Notes: generated from the sequence alone by a model not told the origin. 5,864 bases of DNA from Candidatus Bathyarchaeota archaeon (GCA_020697635.1 JAEHCT010000095.1:1-5864); one strand, 5' to 3'; positions 1-5,847 are shown, counted from the stretch's first letter. A program made the numbers and translations.

Positions 1-1122
1 GGTGACGTGATCAGCGTCTCCGTATTCGAGCTAAAGATACAAGGGATCTTCAGCGAAGACGTGTTAAACGCCCTGAAGGATCTGGATGGCACCAGCTATG
101 CCCCCGACAAATGGGTGAACGTGAGCCCCGAGGGCGAGGCGCCTAACTGGGTGATACAGGATTGCGAGGGCTCGGAGGTGGTGATCATGAATACCGAGAC
201 CGCCATCGGCCTGCCGAGGGTGGGGATCCAGAGGATAGCGATGGGGCTTCGAGAAGGAGTGGACGTCGAGGGCTTCGCGGAGAGGCTCGCGTTGGAGAGG
301 GGGTACTGGGCGTACGCGTCTACGCAAGACTACTACGTAACATTTAGACTCGGCAACTACTTCGAGGGCCGCGGCCTTTCCCTCATCATACCGTGGGCTA
401 TCGTCGTCCTTAACGTCGTAATCACCATGCTCAACAGCCTCTACGAGAGACGGGGAGAGATAGAGATACTGTCCTCTGTGGGGCTGAACCCGGCGCAGGT
501 GTCGGCCATCTTCGTAGCGGAGGCTTTCATCACGGGCTTCATGGCCGGTGGGCTGGGGTACCTCATAGGCCTCGGCCTCTACAGGGGCATGGCTTACCTG
601 AACATCGGCCTCCAGGTTCACCAGAAGGTCTCGGCTGTTTGGAGCGTCGCGAGCATAACTCTTGCTGTCTCCGCGGTCCTCACGGGCGCCTACGCGGCTC
701 TCCACAACTCGGTGGTCATTACCCCTAGCCTGATGAGGAGGTGGAAGATAGACAGAGACTCGGGCGGCTTCCATAAACCCTACCGAATATCGATTCCCTT
801 GAAGCTTGAAGCCGAGGATGTAGACCTGTACATCGAGTTCATACACAGGAAGCTGAAGGGCATGGAGAATCACCCGATACATGTAACGTCATCCATAAAG
901 GTGGACGGAGCAGGCGAGGGGAAGAGAATATGCTTCATATACAAATCTGTACAAGGCATGATGGACAGCCTCTATACGAGGAACGAGCTCAAGATCACCC
1001 GGTTGCCTAACGGGGAGTACGGGGCGATCCTCGAGTCCCTCGGCGACCCCAACTGGGTTCACGTGGCTGGCTCCATGATAAGAAGCATGACGATGGAGTA
1101 CAGCACCAGCGACAGGGGTTAG
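1..1122 (+). CDS. FtsX/MacB-like ABC transporter permease, C-terminal part (5' end outside window)
   Basis: This is a membrane subunit of an FtsX/MacB/LolC-type ABC transporter. The frame is open to base 1, so the GTG at 7 is probably internal and the protein starts upstream. Counting from that GTG, residues 1-120 look like the end of an extracytoplasmic domain. Membrane segments follow at about 124-145, 164-190 and 207-232, matching TM2-TM4 of the family. The loop after TM2 (YERRGEIEILSSVGLNPAQ) is the conserved cytosolic loop expected to touch the ATPase. The family's usual short tail (PAxxAxxxxPxEALR) is absent. Instead there is a soluble mixed alpha/beta-looking domain from about 240 to 371. 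The gene converges on the ATPase gene, and their stop codons overlap. A role in lipid or peptide export, or mechanotransmission, is possible, but no substrate can be named. The family call is strong and the function is open. Confidence 0.85.
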   Translation, partial: GDVISVSVFELKIQGIFSEDVLNALKDLDGTSYAPDKWVNVSPEGEAPNWVIQDCEGSEVVIMNTETAIGLPRVGIQRIAMGLREGVDVEGFAERLALERGYWAYASTQDYYVTFRLGNYFEGRGLSLIIPWAIVVLNVVITMLNSLYERRGEIEILSSVGLNPAQVSAIFVAEAFITGFMAGGLGYLIGLGLYRGMAYLNIGLQVHQKVSAVWSVASITLAVSAVLTGAYAALHNSVVITPSLMRRWKIDRDSGGFHKPYRISIPLKLEAEDVDLYIEFIHRKLKGMENHPIHVTSSIKVDGAGEGKRICFIYKSVQGMMDSLYTRNELKITRLPNGEYGAILESLGDPNWVHVAGSMIRSMTMEYSTSDRG

Positions 1123-1811
1123 CCGCGCTCTATCCTCTCTATCACGCCGTCCCTCATCCAGACGATGCGGTCGCTCGCCTTGATCATCTTCAGGTCGTGG
1201 GTGGCGGCCACCAGGGTGAGTCCCCTCATCTTGTTGAGGCCGTGAAGGAGGTCTATGATCTCCATGCCCGTGTTCAGGTCGAGGTTGCCCGTCGGCTCGT
1301 CGGCTAAGATTATCGCGGGGTCGTTGGCCAGCGCACGTGCTATGGCGACGCGCTGTTGCTGGCCTGCGGAGAGCTCCGTGGGGCGGTGGTGCAGCCTCTC
1401 TCCCAGCCCCACCTGGTCCAGCAGCTTCTCCGCCTTCTTCAGGCCCTCGTCGTGGGGGGTGCCCGCGAACACGGTGGGCAGGGAGACGTTCTCCAGCGCC
1501 GTCAGCACCTGAATCAGGTTGAAGCTCTGGAAGATGTACCCTATCTTCCTGCACCTGAGCCACGCGAGCTCGTAGGCGTCAAGCTGGCTTATGTCCACGC
1601 CGTCGATGAAGACGCTGCCTTTCGTGGGCTTGTCGAGGCCCCCTACCTGGTTGAAAAGAGTGGTCTTGCCGCTGCCGCTGGGTCCGACGATGGACACGTA
1701 CTCGCCGCGCCGTATCTCCAAGTCGACGCCGTCGAGGGCCTTCACGGTCTCGGCGCCCAACTTGTAGTATCTCTGCAGGTCACGTAGCTCTATCACGTTA
1801 TCATAGCTCAT
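1119..1811 (-). CDS. ABC transporter ATP-binding protein, LolD/MacB/FtsE type
   Basis: This is a 230-residue ATPase, the usual length for the LolD/MacB/FtsE group that drives FtsX-like permeases from the cytosolic face. All the hallmarks are visible: Walker A GPSGSGKTT at 43-51, Q-loop Q95, signature LSAGQQQR at 147-154, Walker B IILADE at 167-172 with catalytic E172, D-loop GNLD at 175-178 and switch histidine H205. The signature reads LSAGQ instead of the common LSGGQ, a conservative change that should not abolish function. The ATG at 1811 lies inside the end of the upstream permease gene (11 bp overlap) and has a GGAGG nine bases before it, so the two are translationally linked. Its TAA stop interlocks with the TAG stop of the opposing large permease. 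Substrate unknown. Confidence 0.95.
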   Translation of the reverse strand: MSYDNVIELRDLQRYYKLGAETVKALDGVDLEIRRGEYVSIVGPSGSGKTTLFNQVGGLDKPTKGSVFIDGVDISQLDAYELAWLRCRKIGYIFQSFNLIQVLTALENVSLPTVFAGTPHDEGLKKAEKLLDQVGLGERLHHRPTELSAGQQQRVAIARALANDPAIILADEPTGNLDLNTGMEIIDLLHGLNKMRGLTLVAATHDLKMIKASDRIVWMRDGVIERIERG

Positions 1812-2415
1812 ATCTCAAAGCCTCCACTGGGTTAAGCTTGGAAGCCCTCCACGCCGGGTAGAGGGTTGCCACCATGCTGAGGGCCATGGCGAGGGAGACG
1901 GACCCCACGAATATGGTCAGCAGGCTGACCCTGGGGGCGTACAGCACGATGTCGAAGCCCGCGCCGAACCCGGTTATGACTATCGCCGAAGCCAATCCGA
2001 GGGAGAAGCCGACGAGCCCACCCACCAGACCCTGGTAGAAGCTCTCCACCAGGAACAGCAGCACTATGTGCCTGTCGAGGGCGCCGAGGCACTTCATGGT
2101 GCCTATCTCCCTGTACCGCTCATAGACGGCTATCAGCATGGCGTTGGTGATCCCAACGATGGAGACCACGAGGGCGACGGCGACGAGCCAGTACTGGTAC
2201 GACTCGACGGCGACCTGGCCTCCCCCCAGCCTGGCGCTGGTGGAGTAGAGGAGGTCGGAGATCACCATTGTCGTGTAGAAGCTCAAGCCTAGGGCGATGG
2301 ACGCGATGTTGATTAGAGACCGGTCAAGCCTACGCCTGATGTATCCGCGGCCGAGCCTTATGGCGTCCATCAGCGTGAAATGTACCCGCCCCGGGGCTTC
2401 CTTGTTCATCTTCAT
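1801..2415 (-). CDS. Minimal FtsX-like ABC permease lacking a large extracytoplasmic domain
   Basis: This is a 204-residue permease from the ATG at 2415. Another in-frame ATG lies at 2409. The same frame runs open to 2670, but that would overlap the divergent UbiA-family gene, and the added residues look like antisense sequence. A TATA-like box centred about 23 bp before the ATG supports the shorter start. Membrane segments are at about 34-56, 76-98, 118-147 and 164-187, the four-segment FtsX/MacB core. TM1 and TM2 are joined by only about 20 residues, where MacB and LolC carry a domain of 200 or more. The coupling loop YERYREIGTMKCLGA (98-112) and the tail YPAWRASKLNPVEALRYE (186-203) are classic for the family. 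The gene overlaps the ATPase gene by 11 bp, so it is surely its partner. It could form a homodimer or pair with the large permease encoded opposite. Confidence 0.88.
   Translation of the reverse strand: MKMNKEAPGRVHFTLMDAIRLGRGYIRRRLDRSLINIASIALGLSFYTTMVISDLLYSTSARLGGGQVAVESYQYWLVAVALVVSIVGITNAMLIAVYERYREIGTMKCLGALDRHIVLLFLVESFYQGLVGGLVGFSLGLASAIVITGFGAGFDIVLYAPRVSLLTIFVGSVSLAMALSMVATLYPAWRASKLNPVEALRYEL
1821..1825 (-). promoter_or_regulatory. Shine-Dalgarno site of the ATPase gene
   Basis: GGAGG on the - strand, nine bases before the ATG at 1811, complementary to the CCTCC core at the 3' end of 16S rRNA. It lies within the last codons of the upstream permease gene. This fixes the ATPase start and fits internal initiation within a two-gene transcript. 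Confidence 0.75.
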
Positions 2416-2433
2416 ACCCAGTGATCGCTCATG

Positions 2434-2442
2434 AAATAAAAA
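2434..2442 (-). promoter_or_regulatory. Predicted archaeal TATA box for the permease-ATPase unit
   Basis: The - strand reads TTTTTATTT, centred about 23 bp upstream of the ATG at 2415. With the usual archaeal spacing, transcription would start at or within a few bases of the ATG, giving a leaderless or nearly leaderless mRNA. No clear Shine-Dalgarno site precedes this ATG, which agrees. Confidence 0.5.
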
Positions 2443-2460
2443 CTCTGCATCTTCAATGAG

Positions 2461-2467
2461 TTTATTA
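2461..2467 (+). promoter_or_regulatory. Predicted archaeal TATA box for the UbiA-family gene
   Basis: TTTATTA centred about 28 bp before the ATG at 2492 would place the transcript start at or next to that ATG. It lies downstream of the alternative ATG at 2456, which argues against that longer start. Confidence 0.5.
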
Positions 2468-2491
2468 CGGCGGCGAGGAAACCCTAGGTGT

Positions 2492-3337
2492 ATGGATAAA
2501 CTGGGCGGCCTCGTCGAGATAGTGAGGCCGGTGAACTCCGTGATGCTGGGGCTGGCCATAATCGTCGGCGCAGCCGTGACGGGTGGCTGGTCGATACTGG
2601 GGTCGCCCCCGACGCTTCTCCTCTCCTTCGTCACGGGGTTCTGCATGACGGGTGCGGCTATGGCGATCAACGACTACTATGACAGGGAGATCGACGCAGT
2701 CAACGAGCCGAGGAGACCCATACCCAGCGGCAGGGTGACGCCGGGCGAGGCGGTGGCGCTGGCCGCCGCCCTGAGCGTCGTCGGGCTCGGGGCCAGCTAC
2801 ATGATCTCGTTGAACACCACGTTGGTTGCGGCGTTCAGCTGGGTCGTCATGATGCTCTATTCTGCTTGGGGCAAACGGACGGGCTTCCCCGGGAACCTGA
2901 TGGTCAGCGCCTGCATAAGCCTCCCGTTCATATTCGGGGGGTTGATCACCGGATCCATGTATCCCAGCCTTTACTTCAGCCTCATGGCGTTCCTCAGCAA
3001 CACCGGGAGGGAGGTAACCAAAGGCATCGTAGACGTAGAGGGAGACGGTGGCGCGGGCGTCAACACCGTCGCCGTCTCAAAGGGCCCGAGGACGGCGAGC
3101 GTCGTCGCGTCTGCTTTCTACGTGGCGGCGGCCGTCTCATCTATAATACCCTACGCCTTTAGACTCGTCTCAGCTTGGTATTTGCCTTTCGTGGCCGTGA
3201 CGGACCTCGGGCTTCTCTACAGCGCGTACGGTCTAATCACGGAGCCAACCCGCGAGAACAGTAGGGCAGTGAAGAACAGGGTTCTATACCTTATGTTGGT
3301 TGGCTTGGTGGGGTTCGCCGCAGGCAGCCTGCTGTGA
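2492..3337 (+). CDS. UbiA-family prenyltransferase, likely (S)-2,3-di-O-geranylgeranylglyceryl phosphate synthase
   Basis: This 281-residue polytopic membrane enzyme is of the length and type that adds the second geranylgeranyl chain to geranylgeranylglyceryl phosphate, the step giving the archaeal diether lipid core. The first Asp-rich motif is NDYYDREID at 60-68 followed by NEPRRPIPSG at 71-80. The second is EVTKGIVDVEGD at 174-185. Both bind Mg2+-diphosphate in this superfamily. YSAWGK (123-128) followed by FPGNL matches the conserved mid-protein Tyr/Lys motif. The N-terminus (LVEIVRPVNSVMLG, 7-20) is typical when translation starts at the ATG at 2492. An in-frame ATG at 2456 would add 12 atypical residues and overlap the TATA box. 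The rest is hydrophobic, with about eight or nine membrane helices. Related UbiA enzymes make quinones or haem A; the N-terminal and DVEGD patterns favour the lipid enzyme. Confidence 0.87.
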   Translation: MDKLGGLVEIVRPVNSVMLGLAIIVGAAVTGGWSILGSPPTLLLSFVTGFCMTGAAMAINDYYDREIDAVNEPRRPIPSGRVTPGEAVALAAALSVVGLGASYMISLNTTLVAAFSWVVMMLYSAWGKRTGFPGNLMVSACISLPFIFGGLITGSMYPSLYFSLMAFLSNTGREVTKGIVDVEGDGGAGVNTVAVSKGPRTASVVASAFYVAAAVSSIIPYAFRLVSAWYLPFVAVTDLGLLYSAYGLITEPTRENSRAVKNRVLYLMLVGLVGFAAGSLL

Positions 3338-3385
3338 GATACTAGGGTGAGAATTGGGTTCAAGGAGTATATGTTGAAGACGGGT

Positions 3386-3979
3386 TTACCTCGATGAGAG
3401 GGCTATCCGCTCGACTTCCTGCTTCCTACGGATAGCGAAGTTGTTGCCTTCGTTGTTGGCGGCGCCGATCAGCTGATCCGCGACGATCTCCTCAAGGGTC
3501 TTGCGGTTGCCGAAGGTCTGTTCCTTTATGCCGCGCATTATGAACCGCAGGGCGATGTCGATGCGCCTCTGGGGGCTGATGTCCACGGCGAGCCTGTAAA
3601 CGACGCCTCCGTACCCGATGCGGGTGGTGTCCTCGTTGGGCGAGACGTTCTCGACGGCCCTCACGAGCACCTCGACGGGGTTTCTCCCGGTCTTTAAGTG
3701 GATTATCTTGAAAGCCGTTCGGACGCTGTTAATGATTCTGCTCTTCGCGCCTCCGCTGGACCCGGGCTTTATGAGGCTGTTGATGAAACGCTCCACGATG
3801 TTGAGCCTGCTCTTTCTGAACTTGCGTGCCTCGTGTCTGCCACCGCTGTGGGGGAGCCACACTGGTTCCAGGTTCAGGTAGCGCTTCAGGCCGATGTCTC
3901 GGACGTCGATGCCGTCGAAGCTCCAATCGCCGAAGAGCTTGATTCCCTCGTCCTGTACCTGTGCTTCATCTTCGCTCAT
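3386..3979 (-). CDS. rps7: Small ribosomal subunit protein uS7 (archaeal S7)
   Basis: This is a 197-residue uS7, within the usual archaeal length range. The protein binds the 3' major domain of 16S rRNA, nucleates assembly of the subunit head and lines the E site. Recognisable stretches are LKRYLNLEPVWLPHS (31-45), GRHEARKF (47-54), the helix NIVERFINSLI (60-70), GRNPVEVLVRAVENVSP (98-114), the beta-hairpin region RIGYGGVVYRLAVDISPQRR (120-139), and the C-terminus FAIRRKQEVERIALSSR, which is typical of archaea and eukaryotes. The first 20 or so residues are an acidic, variable extension. It has its own predicted TATA box and a Shine-Dalgarno-like leader. Contrary to the usual archaeal order, rps12 is not directly upstream and no elongation factor gene follows: the next gene downstream is convergent. 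Confidence 0.97.
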   Translation of the reverse strand: MSEDEAQVQDEGIKLFGDWSFDGIDVRDIGLKRYLNLEPVWLPHSGGRHEARKFRKSRLNIVERFINSLIKPGSSGGAKSRIINSVRTAFKIIHLKTGRNPVEVLVRAVENVSPNEDTTRIGYGGVVYRLAVDISPQRRIDIALRFIMRGIKEQTFGNRKTLEEIVADQLIGAANNEGNNFAIRRKQEVERIALSSR

Positions 3980-3981
3980 TT

Positions 3982-3987
3982 GATCAC
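3982..3987 (-). promoter_or_regulatory. Shine-Dalgarno-like site of rps7
   Basis: The - strand reads GAAGTGATCAA immediately before the ATG at 3979. GTGATC matches the downstream half of the archaeal consensus GGAGGTGATC, and the very short gap to the ATG is what that half-site predicts. It supports the chosen start. Confidence 0.55.
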
Positions 3988-4020
3988 TTCGTGAGTGCAG
4001 TGACTTTGAGAGGGTTACCT

Positions 4021-4029
4021 AAATAAAAG
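4021..4029 (-). promoter_or_regulatory. Predicted TATA box of rps7
   Basis: The - strand reads TTTTATTTA, centred about 46 bp before the rps7 ATG. Typical spacing predicts transcription starting near 3998 and a leader of about 19 bases, enough to hold the Shine-Dalgarno-like GTGATC. Its presence shows rps7 can be transcribed independently of rps12. Confidence 0.55.
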
Positions 4030-4049
4030 CATTGTCAACGCCCAGCAGG

Positions 4050-4057
4050 TTTTAAAT
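4050..4057 (+). promoter_or_regulatory. Predicted TATA box of the MFS gene
   Basis: TTTTAAAT closely matches the archaeal TATA consensus. It is centred about 30 bp before the ATG at 4084, predicting a leader of only a few bases. No Shine-Dalgarno site is seen in the short stretch before the ATG, consistent with a nearly leaderless transcript. Confidence 0.6.
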
Positions 4058-4083
4058 CGGAGTACAGGACCAGAATAGGCATC

Positions 4084-5283
4084 ATGTTGCTGAAGGGGTA
4101 CTCGACCTCCTACTACCTGTTATGCGTCGTGGCCTTCCTCTCCATGCTAAGCATCATGGTGACTAACCCGATTCTTTCGCTGTTCGCCGAGGAGATAGGG
4201 GCCACCGGCGTCTGGATAGGGTACGCAGTCTCAGGCTACTGGATCAGCAGGGTGGTGCTCGAGATACCAAGCGGCTACGTATCATCGAAGTTCGGCTACT
4301 ACAAGCCCATGGTCTTCGGGCTCGCGCTGACCGTGATCGGGAACCTCATGCTGGTATTCGTGAACAACCCTGTACAGCTGGTCTTCGTAAGGGCGGTAAA
4401 GGGCTTCGGGGCGCCCTTCTTCTTCGCGGTCTCCATGACGTTCATCGTGAACCTGTTCGGAGCCGAGAAACGCGGCACGGCTATGGGGGTCTTCCAGGGG
4501 ATAGAGTTCATAGGAACAATCATCGGCTCCGCGGTAAGCGGAAAGCTGGTGCAGGAGCTCGGCTGGCGGGGCGGGTTCATGGCCGCTTTAGCGCTCTCAG
4601 TCGCCGCCCTGCTGCTCTTAGTCGTCCCTCCCCACATAAGAAAAGAGACCGTTCGGGGGCCGACGAGTAAGCCCCTGACCATAAGAGAGATATTCGGAGT
4701 ACTGAAGAACAAGACGCTGATGATAATGGCGGCCGCGACCGTGGCCGAGTTCATCATGACCAACGGGTTGATCATAACGATAGTCCCGTTATTCACAAGA
4801 GGGACCCTCGGATTCAGCCTCGCGGACGTGGGGTACGTTATGGGCGCCCGTTCGCTGGGCTTCGTCGTCGCCATGTTCACGATGGGCTCGATCTCGGACA
4901 GGGTAGGAAGGCGCCCGGTGCTCATGTTCGGGATGACGGCGACCGCCATCCTAGTCGTGGTGATGAGCTTCTTCTCGACGTTCTTCACCTTAGCCGCGGT
5001 TATATGTATAATAGGCTTCACGTCGGGGGCGATATGGATCGTCGGCCCGGTGATCTCCGCAGAGGCGGTGGACCCGTCGCAGCGCGGGGCTGCGATAGGT
5101 GCCTACAGGACGTTCTTCGACCTCGGCTCTGTGATAGGACCAATACTCATGACCGCGGTCATGACCGACTACGGCGTCAAGTATTGCTTCTACATCGCCG
5201 CGGCTCTGCTACTTGTAAACGTGCCGCTGACCTACATGATCGAGGAGACCGGGAAAACAGAGGGCGCCGTGATGGCCCATTAA
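4084..5283 (+). CDS. Major facilitator superfamily transporter (12-segment, exporter-like)
   Basis: This 399-residue integral membrane protein has the two six-helix halves of the MFS fold. Motif A is intact in the loop between helices 8 and 9 (GSISDRVGRRPVL, 268-280). Its counterpart between helices 2 and 3 is degenerate (GYVSSKFGYYKPM, 64-76), with the usual Asp replaced by Ser. A motif B-like RAVKGFGA at 103-110 and a glycine-rich motif C-like stretch GIEFIGTIIGSAVSG at 139-153 suggest a proton-linked antiporter or exporter. The central cytosolic linker spans about 183-205. The substrate cannot be read from the sequence: drug, metabolite or sugar efflux are all possible. The ATG at 4084 sits just after a strong TATA box. 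The gene lies on the opposite strand between rps7 and rps12 and ends 12 bp from the rps12 stop. Confidence 0.93.
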   Translation: MLLKGYSTSYYLLCVVAFLSMLSIMVTNPILSLFAEEIGATGVWIGYAVSGYWISRVVLEIPSGYVSSKFGYYKPMVFGLALTVIGNLMLVFVNNPVQLVFVRAVKGFGAPFFFAVSMTFIVNLFGAEKRGTAMGVFQGIEFIGTIIGSAVSGKLVQELGWRGGFMAALALSVAALLLLVVPPHIRKETVRGPTSKPLTIREIFGVLKNKTLMIMAAATVAEFIMTNGLIITIVPLFTRGTLGFSLADVGYVMGARSLGFVVAMFTMGSISDRVGRRPVLMFGMTATAILVVVMSFFSTFFTLAAVICIIGFTSGAIWIVGPVISAEAVDPSQRGAAIGAYRTFFDLGSVIGPILMTAVMTDYGVKYCFYIAAALLLVNVPLTYMIEETGKTEGAVMAH

Positions 5284-5295
5284 AAGTATTGATGC

Positions 5296-5724
5296 TCAGC
5301 GCATCTGTTTCTGGACTTTACCCAGAATGAGGAGCTTCAGGGGCGTGCCGTTGACGGCGCTGACCTTGTACCTGACGCCGGGGATGTCGCCCATGGACCT
5401 TGACCGCGGCCCGTGGATGCCCTCGATGGTGACCTCGTCGTGCTCGTCCACGTAGTTGAGGGCGCCGTCGCCCGGGAGGAACGCCGTGGCTAGCTTACCG
5501 TTCTTGATGATCTGCACCCTGACGCATTTACGGATGGCGCTGTTAGGCTGCTTGCTCTCGATGCCCACCTTCTGCAGCACGATGCCCCTGCCCATGGGGG
5601 CGCCCGCTAGGAGGTCCTTCTTCTCTTTCCTGCGTTTGAGGCGTAGCACGTAGTCCTTGCTCTTGTACCTCATCTTCTTGCGGACTTTCTTGTTCCTGCG
5701 TGCAGCGTACAAGCCGTTTGCCAT
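5296..5724 (-). CDS. rps12: Small ribosomal subunit protein uS12 (archaeal S12)
   Basis: This 142-residue uS12 is a component of the decoding centre that monitors codon-anticodon pairing. Diagnostic segments are MANGLYAARR at the N-terminus, GAPMGRGIVLQKVG (41-54), the near-universal loop KQPNSAIRKCVRVQ (58-71), FLPGDGALNYVDEHDEV (82-98) and MGDIPGVRYKV (111-121). Gln59 stands where bacteria have the streptomycin-sensitive Lys43, as usual in archaea and eukaryotes. I chose the ATG at 5724 over the in-frame GTG at 5739 because the protein then begins like other archaeal uS12, a GGAG lies six bases upstream, and the predicted transcript start is near 5734, after the GTG. The lysine- and arginine-rich N-terminal extension is normal for archaea. 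Downstream lies the convergent MFS gene instead of rps7. Confidence 0.97.
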   Translation of the reverse strand: MANGLYAARRNKKVRKKMRYKSKDYVLRLKRRKEKKDLLAGAPMGRGIVLQKVGIESKQPNSAIRKCVRVQIIKNGKLATAFLPGDGALNYVDEHDEVTIEGIHGPRSRSMGDIPGVRYKVSAVNGTPLKLLILGKVQKQMR

Positions 5725-5730
5725 CTGATT

Positions 5731-5737
5731 CTCCACC
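5731..5737 (-). promoter_or_regulatory. Shine-Dalgarno site of rps12
   Basis: The - strand reads GGTGGAG, with GGAG ending six bases before the ATG at 5724. This is optimal spacing and decides between the ATG and the upstream GTG. Confidence 0.7.
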
Positions 5738-5747
5738 ACTCCGATAC

Positions 5748-5757
5748 GGGGAACCCC
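5748..5757. repeat. GGGG-AA-CCCC inverted repeat in the rps12 promoter
   Basis: Four G and four C flank an AA centre, directly abutting the rps12 TATA box and lying before the predicted transcript start near 5734. In archaea, repressors commonly bind between the TATA box and the start site, so an operator role is possible. The repeat is short and could be chance. Confidence 0.35.
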
Positions 5758-5763
5758 TTTAAA
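5758..5763 (-). promoter_or_regulatory. Predicted TATA box of rps12
   Basis: TTTAAA (- strand context AGTTTAAAGG) is centred about 36 bp before the ATG at 5724. This predicts a transcript start near 5734 and a leader of about 10 bases that just contains the GGAG. Confidence 0.6.
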
Positions 5764-5768
5764 CTTTA

Positions 5769-5808
5769 CGCATTTTCGCTGTTTGAAGCGTATTTCTGCC
5801 TGTTTCGG
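5769..5808. repeat. Two degenerate tandem copies of about 20 bp upstream of the rps12 TATA box
   Basis: CGCATTTTCGCTGTTTGAAG at 5769-5788 is followed directly by CGTATTTCTGCCTGTTTCGG at 5789-5808. With a one-base gap, the two share the pattern CGyATTT, then GC, then TGTTT. The position just beyond the TATA box and a period near two helical turns would suit an activator-binding site. Similarity is imperfect, so this may be coincidental. Confidence 0.3.
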
Positions 5809-5840
5809 GTGTATTATTGAACGTGAGACGCGTTTTCTAG

Positions 5841-5847
5841 TATTTAA
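5841..5847 (+). promoter_or_regulatory. Possible TATA box of a gene beyond the right edge
   Basis: TATTTAA lies in an AT-rich stretch at the window end. Read on the + strand it could serve a gene starting near 5870, divergent from rps12. Read on the - strand it is TTAAATA, but no - strand gene starts at the matching distance. Nothing else is recognisable in 5809-5864. Confidence 0.25.

Noticed and set aside
64..882. Long - strand open frame (272 codons) opposite the large permease
   Set aside because: It is antisense to a clear permease. Its translation is rich in Arg, His and Pro without a recognisable domain, as expected from the complement of a GC-rich gene.
889..1563. 224-codon - strand frame overlapping the ATPase
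   Set aside because: It is another frame of the same strand as the ATPase gene, which carries every ABC motif. The product is a low-complexity Arg/Gly/Pro-rich string.
2456..2491. Earlier ATG for the UbiA-family gene
   Set aside because: It adds MSLLRRRGNPRC, which is foreign to the family N-terminus, and starts upstream of the predicted TATA box.
2416..2670. N-terminal extension of the small permease up to 2670
   Set aside because: It would overlap the first 179 bases of the UbiA-family gene and both TATA boxes. The extra residues are not membrane-like or conserved-looking.
3338..3385. Terminator between the convergent UbiA-family gene and rps7
   Set aside because: The 48-bp gap holds no run of five or more T on either strand and no clear hairpin.
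4299..5021. 240-codon - strand frame inside the MFS gene
   Set aside because: It is antisense to an intact MFS gene, has no start signal, and its composition mirrors the codons of hydrophobic residues on the other strand.
5284..5295. Terminator between the MFS gene and rps12
   Set aside because: Only 12 bp separate the stop codons. The best feature is a four-T run on the - strand, too weak to call.
5725..5739. GTG start five codons upstream in rps12
   Set aside because: It overlaps the Shine-Dalgarno sequence and lies upstream of the predicted transcript start. The ATG gives the standard archaeal N-terminus.
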